The notes under the pieces: generated by a model
The model's input: only the letters and a program-made list of their open reading frames with translations
The model's database searches: none
What the model was told of the DNA's origin: nothing
In this document: positions 37,507 to 49,765 of the stretch, piece by piece
How positions within the stretch are numbered: position 1 is the stretch's first letter
Layout of the letters: each line of letters opens with the position of its first letter
Made by a program: the position numbers and the translations under genes
Assembly (NCBI GenBank): GCA_030760725.1
Contig: JASWHV010000001.1
Span: 25,417,928 to 25,481,927, forward strand
Source of the DNA: Neostapfia colusana
Taxonomy: Eukaryota > Streptophyta > Magnoliopsida > Poales > Poaceae
DNA length: 64,000 nt
Reading direction: 5' to 3'

Positions 37507-38462
37507 AAATAAACTAAATATCCTTGATGCTCGGGACGTGGCTTGAAAACTTGCATACATGTATGCCATCCTCAAAATCATATTAATTGTGTTGAAAAAT
37601 CATCTCTCTCTATTTTTCTCCTAAAAACTATGTTAGTTACTTGATCTTGATGAATTATGGTCATAGCTTGATTGTTGTATGTTTACTGATCATATTCATC
37701 AAGAATATTTGTGTGTCTTTGTCCCCTATTCCTTATTAGGAACCATTGAATACATATATATATAAGTGTTTTATACTTTTCTGTACAAGGGACCACGGAC
37801 TAGTCCGTGGTCACCCCGGACTAGTACGCACATTGCAGACTAGTCCGCACTTGGTTCGCTAGTCCGGACTAGTCCGCTTCGACCACGGACTAGTCCGATA
37901 TTTTGACTCCATAACCCTAGGGCTAGCTCAGACCTAATCTCCTTCAACCTCACTCCTCCTCCTTAGCCTGATGATGAAGACGAAGAAAGAACCGACAGCG
38001 AGGAGTGAGCCGGCGACGACAAGTAGATCCCTCCTCTCCTTTTTGGTGCCTTGATGCCAAAGGGGAGAGATTGAGGGGGAGTCTTAGGTCGTAGGTTCTT
38101 CTTTTTGTGTCCTAGTTTAAGAGCTGGGATTTTGTAAGACTTATGTTATCATTATGCTTTTGGACATGTGCTGTGAAATGATGACTATGTTATGCTTATG
38201 ATTAATGGTGTATGTTTAAAACTGCTATGTAGGCTTGAGACTCTTGACGATATTATGATTATGCTTATTATGATATTCACATCAAAATTATTACTCACAC
38301 ACATAGTTTTGCACCCCCACCATAAAGAGTGCACATATGTCTTATGTCTACATTGCCTATTTTGCTCAAAGCTCATATGTGCACACTTTATGAAAATCTG
38401 AATTTTTTATCATATTTGTGTGATCTCAATTGGTTGTCATCAATCACTAAAAAGAGGGAGTT
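37507..38462 (+). other. Copia 3' noncoding region with palindromes and multiple PPT-like tracts
   Basis: No long ORF, so there is no visible env-like gene. 37795-37910 holds six GGACTAGTCC-type palindromes. Purine tracts CCAAAGGGGAGAGATTGAGG at 38052-38071 and AAAAAGAGGGAG just before the LTR at 38449-38460 are the candidate PPTs; multiple PPTs are a Sirevirus trait. Confidence 0.75.
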
Positions 38463-39893
38463 TTAAAGTGCATCTAGGCATACCTTATGGGTTTTGGTTG
38501 ATTTATGACAAACAAATGAGACCCTAACAAAATCATTGAGATGAGCGCAGGTTTTTAAAGAAATTAGGAAGAAAGCGCAAAAAGAAAGGAGAATGAGGAT
38601 CTAAAATGATAAAAGCTCAGGAGTTGAAAAGATGAGATTACTTAGTATAGAGTGTGTTGGAGAAATACACCCCAAGAGATCAAGTGAAAGAAATCACACT
38701 AACTGCACAAAAATCAGCATGTGCGGACTAGTCCGATATCAACCGGACTAGGTCGATTTCTCTCTGACTAGAAAACGGACAAGTCCTCCAAGTGCGGACT
38801 TGTCCTCAGTCCTCACTTTCTCCACACAGCGGACTAGTACGATATTGACTGGACTAGTCCGATATGTCTCTGACAAGAGAACGGACAAGTCCGCCAAGTC
38901 CGGACTTGTCCATAATCTACAAAGTTCTCACCACAGCGAACTAGTCCGATATGGATCGGACTAGTCCAATTTGTCTCTGAGTAGACAACGGACTAGTCCG
39001 CACTCTTACGGACTAGTCCGGTATCTCACAACACTTAGGGTTTTCAACATGCCGCACACTGGACTAGTCCGAAGTCCACCACGGACTAGTCCGGACATCG
39101 CAAACCCTAACGGTAACCTTTTGAAACCCTAGTATAAATAGAGGTGTAAGGCCATACTACAACCTCTCTCGACCCCCTGCGCCGTCACACGTTCCAAGAG
39201 CCCAAAATTCACATCTCTCCACACATTCTAACCCTAAAAGGATCAAATCTTTGAGGATTAGCAATTGATCAAAGGAGAGACTTGTTCTACACATCTTGAG
39301 CTCTTAGGTTTGATCTCTCGCACACTCTTGATCATTTATTGTACATCTTTTGAGTGTGCTTGGTGGTATTCATTCATTGTAATTCTTGGGTAGCGCTCAA
39401 CTTGTGAGAAGGCCCCTTGAACGATTTATTTGCCCATTGTGATTAGTGGAAGAGAATCGGCCTCCGTGGCGATTCGACGAGGGTGGGGTTTGTGAAGACC
39501 CGGTCCTTCGTGGACTCCTCAACGGGGACGTAGATTTCCTTCGTGGAATCGAACCTCGGGATAAAATCTTGTCTCTTGCTCTTGTGTTTTATTGTTCATC
39601 ATATTTTAGGATTTACTTAATCTTGTGTAATTCAAATCGAAACATTGAAACTAAAGTTGATATCTGTCATTCATTGTTTCACTGTTGTAATACATCTAAG
39701 TTTCAAATTAATTTCCGTTGCATAGGGTACTAGAAGTGAAAATATTGATCAACCTTGATCTTTCTAGTCCACGTATACCGGACTAGTCCGCACAGTACCG
39801 GACTAGTCTGATTTCCAGTTATTTGATAAATCTATTAAGTGTCACAGGGATTAACAAAGAATCGAAAAGTCGATTCACCCCCCTCTAGGCTAC
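38463..39893 (+). repeat. Copia 3' LTR (last 5 bp displaced to 52196-52200)
   Basis: Matches 25164-26599. The first base pair is mutated (TTAAAGTGC for TGAAAGTGC). Gypsy-3 inserted five bases before its end; the remaining ATTCA is found at 52196-52200, next to the Copia TSD AGATG. Confidence 0.92.
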
Positions 39894-42098
39894 TGTGACG
39901 CCCCGGTTCGGTGAGGAATCTAGACTGATGCATATGTGTGCCCAGGATGTTCATCACACATACACATTTAATCCGCAAACTGAATTCAGAATATATATAA
40001 CCACGAATGAATATGTTCAAGTACTTTATTACATCAATCTCTATTACAGCGGAAGTCTCTAATCTATTCTAGCAGCGGAAGTCTTTATTCTAGCAGCAGA
40101 AGTATTCTAACTAGTGAGAAAGCAAACTAAACAGCAGCAGCGGCTCCATCTCTACTACACAGGCAAGGTTGAGGTGGATCACACTCCTAATACTCCACGT
40201 GGTCTTCATAGTACTCCTCTCCTGTTGCTGATGATGTATAATAATGCAAGTTTGAGTACATGACGTACTCAGCAAGTGCGGGAAGTATGACATGTAGCTC
40301 ACCGCAAGGAAGGTATAAAAGGCTCATTGCATAAAAGCAAAATTTATTTCACAAATCATGATAAAAACATCACCTAGCTTTTAAATGAATGTAATCCCAA
40401 CATGTATTTAAACATCAACATATCTCCATCATGATTCACCACTTTTCGTATCTCATCCGAACTTTTATCTTTCTCAACTTTTCGCATGCTCATGAATACC
40501 ATCTCGTATTCACTACCATTTCATCTCATATTCAATTCCATCTCATAACCGAGATAAATCTCGTTGCCATGACTCAACAGTCATGCAACCAATCTCATTA
40601 CCCGGACTCAACAGTCCTGAAAACAAAATCCAAAGACCAAACCATAACCAAATCCAAAGACCAAACCAAATACCATCCCTCCCAAAAACCATCCCATGTA
40701 ATCATGTGGGTTGTCCAGGCGCTTGTGACCAGAAGCACAACTATCATGATAGTTTTACACTCTGCAGAGGTTGCACCACTTTACCCACAAGTTTGTGATT
40801 TCGTCACTCGTCGGTGACTGCAGAACCTCCATTATACCAGTACACAACCGTCGGTGTATGGCCAAGAGATCACAAAATAGCCTTTACAAAGAAGTTACTA
40901 GATGTATGGACTCACTAAGGTTTTACCAGCAGGATAGAATCTCCAATTCTCCCACCTACAGGCCCCCTCTTGTGCCATGCAGTTCCCATGGCGATCCTCA
41001 CTCGACTCCCATTCCCCGCGCCTTCCACGGTCCATAACAATCTAGCAACTTACCTAATTAGTCAGCTAAGCCGCACCCATATTTGGCCTTGTGGTGGCAC
41101 TGTATTCATGGCATGGCTCGCATGAACCGGTCCTTAGATCTACGGCAAGTAGACCACCATCTCATTCTACCTCATCCACAAACCAAGCTTGCCTAGATCT
41201 CCCTCCGAGTCATGTCCATTATCAACATCAGTTTCTCATTACCATTATTCATACGAGTGCAATTAGCTAGACACATTCTATCACTTCCCATATCCCGTAG
41301 ATTAGTGAAGCAAAAAGCAAAAACGACCATACCCGACTCATAAACTTCCCTGGCGACAAGGGTGGTTAACAAAACTAGTAAACTCCTATAAAAGGGTTTC
41401 CTATCAAGTTGACTCAACATACACAGTTTTCGTAAACAAAACAGTTTTAAAAAACATGGGATCAATATGGTCAAGGGGCACTTGCCTTGTTCCTGCGGCT
41501 TCTGTTGCTCTGGGATCTCGAAGTCTTGGTGCTGAAATCCTTCGTAGATAGCTCCCTGAGCTTGTCTGTCTATTTATGATCACGCACATACAAGATTCAT
41601 AGCAATCAATCATCATGCACAAACTTGACTAAAGATGCAATGGTGCATATGCATGCTAATCCTATGGTGTTGTTCTTATTAGATCGGTTTGTACGTGTTC
41701 TTGCATTGCTTGCATGGGTTTTACGATGAACAAAGGTGTACTGATCAAATGTGGATGTGGTAATGATCTGGACTCAAGATCTAGATCAAACCGATCAACA
41801 CGTGATCTATCCATGAAAAAGCTTCTGTTTTGAAGGAATCGAAGAAACAGATGCAAAGAAAACGTGATGACGTCGTAAGGTGGTAATGAAGACCTACCTT
41901 ACTTCCTTCGGGTCCTTTCTCCTAGCAAAAACAGATCGTTGGCTCTCCTCCGGCGATGGCGATCGTGTCTGGGCTCGTCGGCAGTCTCTCCGGTGGTCAA
42001 CTTTGGCGAAGGGGTTTAGCTCGGCGAGTTTCGGGGCTGGTGCCTCGAAGTTGTCGGCTTTAGAAAAGATGTTACAACCAAGGGGTTGTTTCGGGTTC

Positions 42099-42106
42099 TA
42101 TTTATA
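42099..42106 (-). promoter_or_regulatory. Gypsy-3 3' LTR TATA box
   Basis: The minus strand reads TATAAATA; the same in the 5' LTR at 51007-51014. It lies about 190 bp downstream (element sense) of the CACGTG repeat array. Confidence 0.65.
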
Positions 42107-42289
42107 ATCGGGAAAAGAAGAGTCCTAATCTGATTGGATTTCAAATAAGAGTCCTATTCAAATCGTTTTTGAATCTTAACAACTTATCTCCAATCAATTT
42201 GGTGTGCTAACATCATGGAAATCGTGTCGGTTTCCTCAGTACCGGGTATTCCCGTGCGTACAGGAGATAAACCACTTAAAATCTTGTCA

Positions 42290-43140
42290 CCTCCGCAGTG
42301 ATGAGCTCCGGAGGCTCCACGTGTCCAGCAGGGGCCTGGTCTCCCTTTTCCGTAGAGGCGGGCTCCATTTGTGTCGTGTGTCAGGCGGGCGAGACCTCCC
42401 TCTTCCATAGAGGCGAGCTCCGTGTGCGCCACGTGTCCTGGCGGACGGGACCTCCCTCTCCCTCAGAGGTAAGCTCCGCGTGCGCCACGTGTCTGGTGGG
42501 TCGGGACCTCCCCTCTCTCCAGAGACGAGCTCCGCGTACGTCACATGTCAGTGCCGAACCTCCCCTCTCTTCGGAGGTGAGCTCCGATAGTGCCACGTGT
42601 CAGAGCCTGACCTCTCCTCTCTTCGGAGGTGGGCTCCGGAAGTGCCATGTGTCCAGTAGTGCCAGATTTCCTTTCTCCTCAGAAATGAGCTCCGAGGTTG
42701 ACACGTGTCCATCAGCTTTGAACCTCTCGGAGGTGAGCTCCGGAGGTTACACGTGTCTAGTAGGACCGGACCTCTCGGAGGTAAGCTCCGAGAGTGACAC
42801 GTATCTAGCGGGGCTGAACCTCTCGGAGGTGTGCTCCGAGAGCGACACGTGTCCCCCGGGTCAGACCTCTCGGAGACGAGCTTCGAGAGTGACACGTGTC
42901 CCACGCGGCTGGTCCTCTCTCTTCCGCAGTGACTAGCTCCGAAGGCGACAAGTGTCCTGCGGGGCTGGCCTCGCTCCTCCGCAGAGGCTAGCTCCGGGGG
43001 CAACACGTGTCCCACGAGGTTGGACCTTGCCCCTTCTGCAGAGGCAAGCTCCGAGCCTGCCACGTAGCCAGTTTTAACGGTGGACCTCTCCCCCTTTGCA
43101 GGAATGAGCTCCGAAGGCGCCACGTGGCCAGTGGGCCGCG
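42290..43140. repeat. Tandem U3 repeat array with CACGTGTC, Gypsy-3 3' LTR
   Basis: About 15 degenerate units of 50-62 bp. Each has an inverted pair such as CCTCTCGGAGGTGAGCTCC followed by (C/A)CACGTGTC. It occupies 100-1000 bp from the LTR start, upstream of the TATA box. Confidence 0.88.
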
Positions 43141-43285
43141 GGAAGTGTCTACAGCGCTCCTCGGCGAACTGGAATTAGCTCTTTTCGGCTATCCTTTTGA
43201 TTCTTCTTCTGTTTTTACTTCCTTTAAAATGTTTTCTCTATATAAAATATGAATGCATGCAGAAATCAAAATTGAGGGTGTCACA

Positions 43286-43303
43286 AATTTACCCCCCTTA
43301 AAT
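43286..43303 (-). other. Gypsy-3 polypurine tract
   Basis: The minus strand reads TTTAAGGGGGGTAAATT directly before the LTR start TGTGACACCC. Confidence 0.8.
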
Positions 43304-43309
43304 TGAATC

Positions 43310-46300
43310 CTACCCTCGAGATTTGCTAGCGGAGAATAGATGAGGGAATTCTGCCTTGAGTTCTTCGTCACGCTCCCATGTAGTTTCAGCTTCTGTATGA
43401 TGGCTCCATTGTACCTTGCACCAACGGATCACTTTGTTCCTCGTGACCCTTTCCTTCACATCTAAAATTCAGACAGAGTGCTCTACATAGGTCGGATCCT
43501 CTCGAAGTTCTAGCTCTTCCATTGGTACTTGTTCTTCTGGTACTCTCAAGCACTTCTTGAGTTGGGATACATGAAACACGTCATGCACGTCGGAGAGGTG
43601 AGTTGGGAGCTCTAGTTAATATGCTACTTCTCCCCGCTTGCCCAAAATCTTAAATGGCTCCATGTAGCGAGGTGCTAGCTTGCCTTTGACGTTGAAACGT
43701 CGTTGGCCTCGGATAGGCGATACCTTAAGGTATACGAAGTCTCCTACTTTGAAAGTTGACTTCCTTCACCTATTGTCCGCATAGCCTTTCTGTCGTGACT
43801 GAGCAACCTTCAAGTTCTCCCGTATTGTTTGGACTTGCTTCTCAGCCTCTTGTAGCACTTCGGGTCCAAATACTTGGTTTTCTCCTATCTCGTTCCAAAA
43901 CAACGGTGTTCTACACCGTCTACAATACAATGCTTCGAAAGGTGACATCTTCAAGATAGCTTGATAGCTGTTGTTATAGGATAATTCGGCATACGGCAAG
44001 CTCCTATCCCAACTACGCCCATGTTTCAAGGCGCAAGCTCTCAACATATCTTCCAAAATTTGGTTTGTCCTCTCGGTTTGTCCATCGGTTTGCGGGTGAT
44101 AAGCGGAGCTAAAATCCAGTCGTGTACCCATAGCCTCATGCAGCTTCCTCCAGAACCTAGAGGTAAACTTAGAACCCTGATCTGAGACTATCCTCTTCGG
44201 GGCTCCTTGGCGGCACACGATTTGCTCCATGTACAGCTCGGCTAGTTGTGTAACGTTGTACTTGGTCTTAACAGGAAGGAAATGGGTGGTTTTCATCAAT
44301 CGGTCCACAATAACCCAGATGGAGTCATAACCCGACTAAGTACGTGGCAATCCGACGATGAAATCCATACTGATGTCCTCCCACTTCCACTCGGGTACTT
44401 TTAATGGTTGCAACAGTCCAGCGGGTCTTTGATGTTCGGGCTTCACCCGTTGGCATGTGTCGCATAAGGCAACATATTCTGCTATGTCCCTTTTCATACC
44501 ATCCCACCAATAACAAGTCTTTAGGTCCTTGTACATCTTTGTACTACCGGGATGTATGGAATAAGGTGAGTCATGTGCCTCTTTTAATATCGTGTCGCGG
44601 ATGTGCTTCACGTTAGGCACACAAAACCTTTTTCCTAACCAAAGCGTGCCATTCTCGTCTTCCTTGAAATCCTTTTCGATGCCTTGTCGGATTCTTTCCT
44701 TGATCTCCTTGAGTTCCTCATCCGTTGCTTGGCCATCTCTTATTTCTTGTTCCAATGAAGAGTGGAGTTCCATCTCGTTCAGGAACCCGAGATGTAACCG
44801 TTCGAACTCCTTTCGTACCTCGGGTGGTAGCTCCCGAACCGTGAGATGGTGACATGCTGCCTTTCAGCTCAATGCATCAGCTACTACATTGGCCTTTTCG
44901 GGGTGATAGTTTATTCCAACATCATAATCCTTGATGAGTTTCAACCATCGACGTTGCCTCAAATTCAAATCTGTTTGGGTGAATATGTACTTGAGGCTTT
45001 TATGATCCGTATAGATCTCACATCGATGACCAAGGATATAATGTCTCCAAATCTTTAATGCATGCACCACGGCTGCGAGCTCCAAGTCATGCGTGGGGTA
45101 ATTGAGCTCATGTTTCTTCAGTTGTCTCGACGCATAGGCTACCACTTGTCCTTCTTGCATGAGCACGCATCCGAGCCCTTGTCTTGATGCGTCACAATAT
45201 ATGTCGAAGCTCTTGCTCACGTCTGGTAATACTAGAACCGATGCTGTGGTTAGCCTTTTCTTGGGCTCCTCAAAGCTTTCTTGGCACGCTGGTGTCCATT
45301 GGAACGCTTTTTCTTTCATTAGCAATTTCGTCATAGGTTTTGCTATCTTGGAGAAGTCCTTAATGAACCGTCAATAGTATCCAGTTATCCCAAGAAAACT
45401 CCAAATATCCCTCACGTTTTGCGGTTGGTTCCACTTTAGAACATCTCCCACTTTTCCGGGATCAACCGATACTCCTTCCTCAGAGATGATGTGGCCTAGG
45501 AACGATATTTCCTTTAGCCAAAATTGACACTTGCTGAGCTTGGCATACAATTGATGCTCTCGCATCTTCTGTAATGTCAATCTCAAGTGTTCTTCATGTT
45601 CCTCCTCGCTTTTCGAATACACCATGATGTCGTCAATGAAAACCACGACGAACTTGTCCATGTACTCCATGAAAACCTTGTTCATGAGGTACGTGAAATA
45701 TGCGGGTGCATTCGTTAACCCAAAAGACGTAACGGTATATTCATACGAACCATACTGTGTTCGAAAGGCGGTCTTGGGTATGTCAGAGGGCTTAATCTTC
45801 AGCTAGAAATATCCCGACCGAAGATCAATCTCGGAGAAGACTCGGGCTCCCTTCATTTGGTCGAACAGGTTCTCTACGGGGCAGAGGGTACTTGTTCTTG
45901 ATCGTCACCTCATTGAGAGACCTATAGTCCACGCACATCCTTTGGGACCCATCCTTCTTGTCTACGAAGAGCACGGGGGCTCCCCATGGTGACGATCTTG
46001 GACGTATAAAACCCTTCTCTGGCTACTCCTGAATTTGCTTCTTGAGCTCCACTAGTTCATTAACGGGCATCCTATAGGGCCTCTTTGCTATAGGTGCAGT
46101 TCCGGGTACTAGGTCAATGGAAAACTTAATGTCCCGTTAGGTGGCATACCTGGAAGTTCTTCCGGGAATACGTCCGAGAATTCTTGAACCACCGGAATGC
46201 TTTCCAATGTTGCTCCTTTGACGTGGTTCAACGTTGCCTTCTCGGTTGTTGGCTGGGCTGACTCGAACTCGATACGGGTTCGTGCTCGTTTGTCAACTGC

Positions 46301-46560
46301 ACGCTCCTCTCAGCACATTGGATTACTCTGTTGTGCTTGCTTAGCCAATCCATTCCGAGTATTATGTCAAGCCCTTGGGAATCCAAGACAATGAGGTTGG
46401 CAAGGAAGTCTACCTCCTTATTTTAAGGTTTACTTTCGGACATACTATATTAGTCCTCATCTCTCCACCGAGAGAATTAACCAACATAGTATATTTCGAG
46501 TGTGATATGGGTAGATTATACTTGGCACCATACTTGGATGATATGAATGAATGTGATGCT
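43310..46560 (-). pseudogene. Gypsy-3 pol: PR, RT, RNase H, integrase, chromodomain
   Basis: The protease motif FDSGASHSFIS lies in the frame of 46410-47084. RT N-terminal parts at 45700-46400 are frameshifted. RT FIDDIMVYSK is in 45371-45685, RNase H YCDAS, DLE and DHKSLKYIF in 44864-45334, integrase zinc region CDTCQRVK, MDFIVGLP and SDQGSKF in 44336-44773 and 43766-44308. SDVHDVFHVSQLKKC and a chromodomain with VQWSHHTEAETTWERD follow near 43340-43600. From 45685 to the TAG at 43310-43312 all parts share one frame, broken by single stops near 45371, 44864, 44336, 43766 and two more before the chromodomain. Confidence 0.92.
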
Positions 46561-46769
46561 CCGGAATCAAATAAAATGGTGGCTGGGTTGGAGTTGGCAA
46601 GGAACATACCAATCACGACGTCCTCAGCATGTTGTGCTTCCTCAATAGAGACATGGTTCATGTTGTCGCGAGCGTAGTTCTGCTGTCCATGGTTTCCTTT
46701 ATTGGCTCCTCCGTTCGGTCGTGGGTTCTGCTTGGGCACGTTGCTTGGTTGTCCAGGACCTCTCTTCGG

Positions 46770-47781
46770 ACACTGGCTCGCAAAGTGTCTTGTCTCCCCG
46801 CATGCAAAGCATGCCTTGTTGCCCACGACAGTAGGTACGTTGGGCCGGGGGTTTTGAACAGTAGCGCCCATGTTTGGACGAGGCGCGGGAGGCAAAGGCA
46901 CACGAGGTGCTTGCATGGCAGGACGTTGTTGTGGTGGTTGATTAGGGCGAAAAGTAGGAGCGGACGAGCCATGCTGTGGTGCAGCTGGGGGCATGTACCG
47001 GGGGCGTACGTTGCTCCCTTGTGGCTGGTATGGCATCTTTCTTTTGCCCTCTTGCTTGATCTCTCGGATCTTGCTTTCAACCACTATAGCATAATCATTA
47101 TTGAGGAGCTGAACCTAGATCTCATTGTTCAACCCTCTCATGAACAAGTACTGCTTCCTTTGGTCCGAGTTGACATCTTCAGGGACATACCTTGACAGCT
47201 GCGTGAACTTGTTAAGGTACTCATTCACGCTCTTCTGTCCTTGGCGGAGACCTTCAAACTCTTGCCTCTTGAGCATCATGACACCAGCAGGGATATAATG
47301 AGAGCGGAAACTCTCCTTGAACTCAGTCCAAGTAATAGTCTCCGGGTTGTCATGAGCATTGCAAGGGGCATCCCACCAATCAGCGGCAACTCCCATAAGT
47401 TGGTGCGATGCAAAGAGAACTTTCTCTCAATCATTGCACTGAACTATGGTAAGCTTCTTCTCCATGGACTTCAATCAATCGTCGGCCTCCATGGGATCAT
47501 TAGCTTGAGCAAAAGTGGGTGGTCGAGTCCTCATGAACTCTCCCAATTGGTGGTGGCGGTGGTGGTGGTGGTGGCGGTGCAGGAACGGGGTTATTGTTGT
47601 TGGCTTGCAGCTGACCCAAAGTTTGGATCATGGTTTGCATAAGCTGATTCTGCATAGCCGTCAACCTTTCAAGGTTGTTTGCACCAGCTCCTGGGTTGTC
47701 ATTCTCAGGAACCTCAACGTGGTCATCCTCTTGGTTGCCACGGACGTTCCTCCTTTATCGGCCGACGTTTTCTATCGCCAT
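46770..47781 (-). pseudogene. Gypsy-3 gag with CCHC knuckle and several stops
   Basis: The ATG at 47781 begins MAIENVGR and meets a stop at once. A Pro-rich run near 47550-47590 (CCACC repeats) and the gag core (AADWWDAPCNAHD, FKESFRSHYIPAG) at 47115-47396 follow. A stop at 47115 separates this from the nucleocapsid frame, with knuckle CFACGETRHFASQC at 46770-46811 (Gly to Arg at one position, Cys and His kept). Confidence 0.88.
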
Positions 47782-48410
47782 CTCTGTGAGAGAGTTGGAT
47801 AGAATAGAGGTTAGAAGTTTAGAGTGGTCCCTCTCAACTATATGCATCAAGGTGAATGGACTATATATCATCCGATATGAGGATGTGAACAAGTGTCGAA
47901 GCATCTCACATCTCTCTACTATGTGCGGATATGGACAAAGCTTGAAACGTCCCACAGCTCACACTAGACACACAAGCACAAACAATCATCACAAGGTTCA
48001 ACCAATCCTATTCAAGCTTCTATTCAATGGGGGTCCTATGTGGTTTTGGGATGGTACCAATCTGTGACTACCAATCTGTGACTTTGTCCTATGGTCAATG
48101 GGGTTCTAATGCCAATCTATGCATTCTACCTAGGCTTGCATCCTATGTTCAGCGTGGCTCCTAATACCAATTTGCGACTAGGCTTGCGTCCTATGGTCAA
48201 CCATGGTTCAGCTACCAATCTGTGACCTTATCTAGGCTTGCAACCCGCAGTCAACCGTGGTAGCTTGATACCAATCTGTGGTCTTGCCTAGGCTTGGCCG
48301 CTCTAATATCAATCTGTGATTTCCATCTAGGCGTGTGACCTACGATCAACTGTGGTAGGTTGATACCAATATGTGATTTCTATCTAGGCGTGTGACCTAC
48401 GATCAACCGT
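47782..48410 (-). other. Gypsy-3 leader with degenerate tandem array of PBS-region sequence
   Basis: No ORF. From about 48050 to the PBS a unit of roughly 55-65 bp recurs six to seven times: TCTAGGCTTG..ACC..CAACCGTGG....GATACCAATCTGTGA. Each carries a partial PBS complement plus the start of the LTR junction. Only the unit next to the LTR keeps the full GGCTCTGATACCA. Confidence 0.85.
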
Positions 48411-48423
48411 GGCTCTGATACCA
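48411..48423 (-). other. Gypsy-3 primer binding site
   Basis: The minus strand reads TGGTATCAGAGCC, a perfect tRNA-Met complement, three bases from the LTR. Confidence 0.93.
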
Positions 48424-49354
48424 ATCTGTGACACCCCGGTTCGGTGAGGAACCTGGACTGATGCATATGTGTGCCCAGGATGTTCATCACACATACACAT
48501 TTAATCCGCAAACTGAATTCAGAATATATATAACCACGAATGAATATGTTCAAGTACTTTATTACATCAATCTCTATTGCAGCGGAAATCTCTAATCTAT
48601 TCTAGCAGCGGAAGTCTTTATTCTAGCAGCGGAAGTATTCTAACTAGTGTGAAAGCAAACTAAACAGCAGCAGTGGCTCCATCTCTACTCCATAGGCAAG
48701 GTTGAGGTGGATCACACTCCTAATACTCCACGTGGTCTTCATAGTACTCCTCTCCTGTTGCTGATGATGTATAATAATGCAAGTTTGAGTACATGACGTA
48801 CTCAGCAAGTGCGGGAAGTATGACATGTAGCTCACCGCAAGGAAGGTATAAAAAGGCTCATTGCATAAAAGCAAAGTTTATTTCACAAAACATGATAAAA
48901 ACAATAACTAGCTTTTAAGTGAATGTAATCCCAACATGTATTTAAACATCAACATACCTCCATTATGATTCACCACTCTTCGTATCTCATCTGAACATTT
49001 ATCTTTCTCAACTTTTTGCACGCTCATGAATACCATCTCGTATTCACTACCATTTCATCTCATATTCAATTCCATCTCATAATCGAGATCAATCTCATTG
49101 CCATGACTCAACAGTCATGCAACCAATCTCATTACCCGGACTCAACAAACCCGAAAACCAAATCCAAAGACCAAACCAAATACCATCCCTCCCAAAAACC
49201 ATCCCATCTAATCATGTGGGTTGTCCAGGCGCTTGTGACCAGAAGCACAACTATCATGATAGTTTTACACTCTGCAGAGGTTGCACCACTTTACCCACAA
49301 GTTTGTGATTTCGTCACCCGTCGGCAACTACAGAACCTCCATTATACCAGTACA

Positions 49355-49765
49355 TCAGGGCTAAAAAAAGAAAGACTAGCAGAAAGAATATCGAACCCCC
49401 GGATTCCTAAAAAAAAAGAGACCGGAGAACGAATATAAAACTCGAGAGGACGAATATGGAACTCTAGAGGAAAAAGAATATGGGAGCCGTGAAGATGGCT
49501 CAGAGAACGAATATGGGGCTTTAGAAGAAGACTCAGAGGTCACCAAGGCGCGGGCGGCTCTCTACATTCTGTAGTTCGTTCACTCCTTTCTAAATCACTC
49601 GTCAGGAATGGGCTCGTCCCGTGCCGTGTCAATAAGGTCATAGGGGATTGGAGTATCAAACTTCCTAGGTAAGCGGACCGTGGAAGCTGGGGGGTATCTG
49701 CTTGGGACTGATAGGAAACGACATATCTTTTTTTTCCTCCTGACTCCTAAAAAGATATAGTTGCG
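49355..49765 (+). other. rpoC2: Organellar DNA insert (plastid rpoC2 fragment plus unidentified part)
   Basis: Present only in the 5' LTR of Gypsy-3; in the 3' LTR the flanks join directly (CCAGTACA|CAACCGTC at about 40850). The first 200 bp encode in the + frame the acidic repeat EYKTREDEYGTLEEKEYGSR, which I recognise as the grass-specific insertion of the plastid RNA polymerase subunit rpoC2. A short frame break lies upstream of it. The remaining part (about 49560-49765) is open on the minus strand for about 40 codons (contains PSRYPPASTVRLPRKFDTPI) and may come from another organellar locus; I cannot name it. Not expressed as a gene here. Confidence 0.75.

Larger units (their letters stand above)
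39894..43285 (-). repeat. Gypsy-3 3' LTR (3392 bp)
   Basis: Plus-strand ends TGTGACGCCC and GGGTGTCACA. It matches 48427-52190 except that the latter holds a 411-bp extra insert. ORFs around 42184-43123 are tandem-repeat shadows. Confidence 0.95.

Noticed and set aside
37507..38462. Possible env-like gene, as reported in some Sireviruses
   Set aside because: Only short ORFs; sequence is palindromes and PPT-like tracts.
42184..43123. Repetitive 191-212 codon ORFs on both strands, also at 51233-52028
   Set aside because: Shadows of the CACGTG tandem array in Gypsy-3 LTRs, not proteins.
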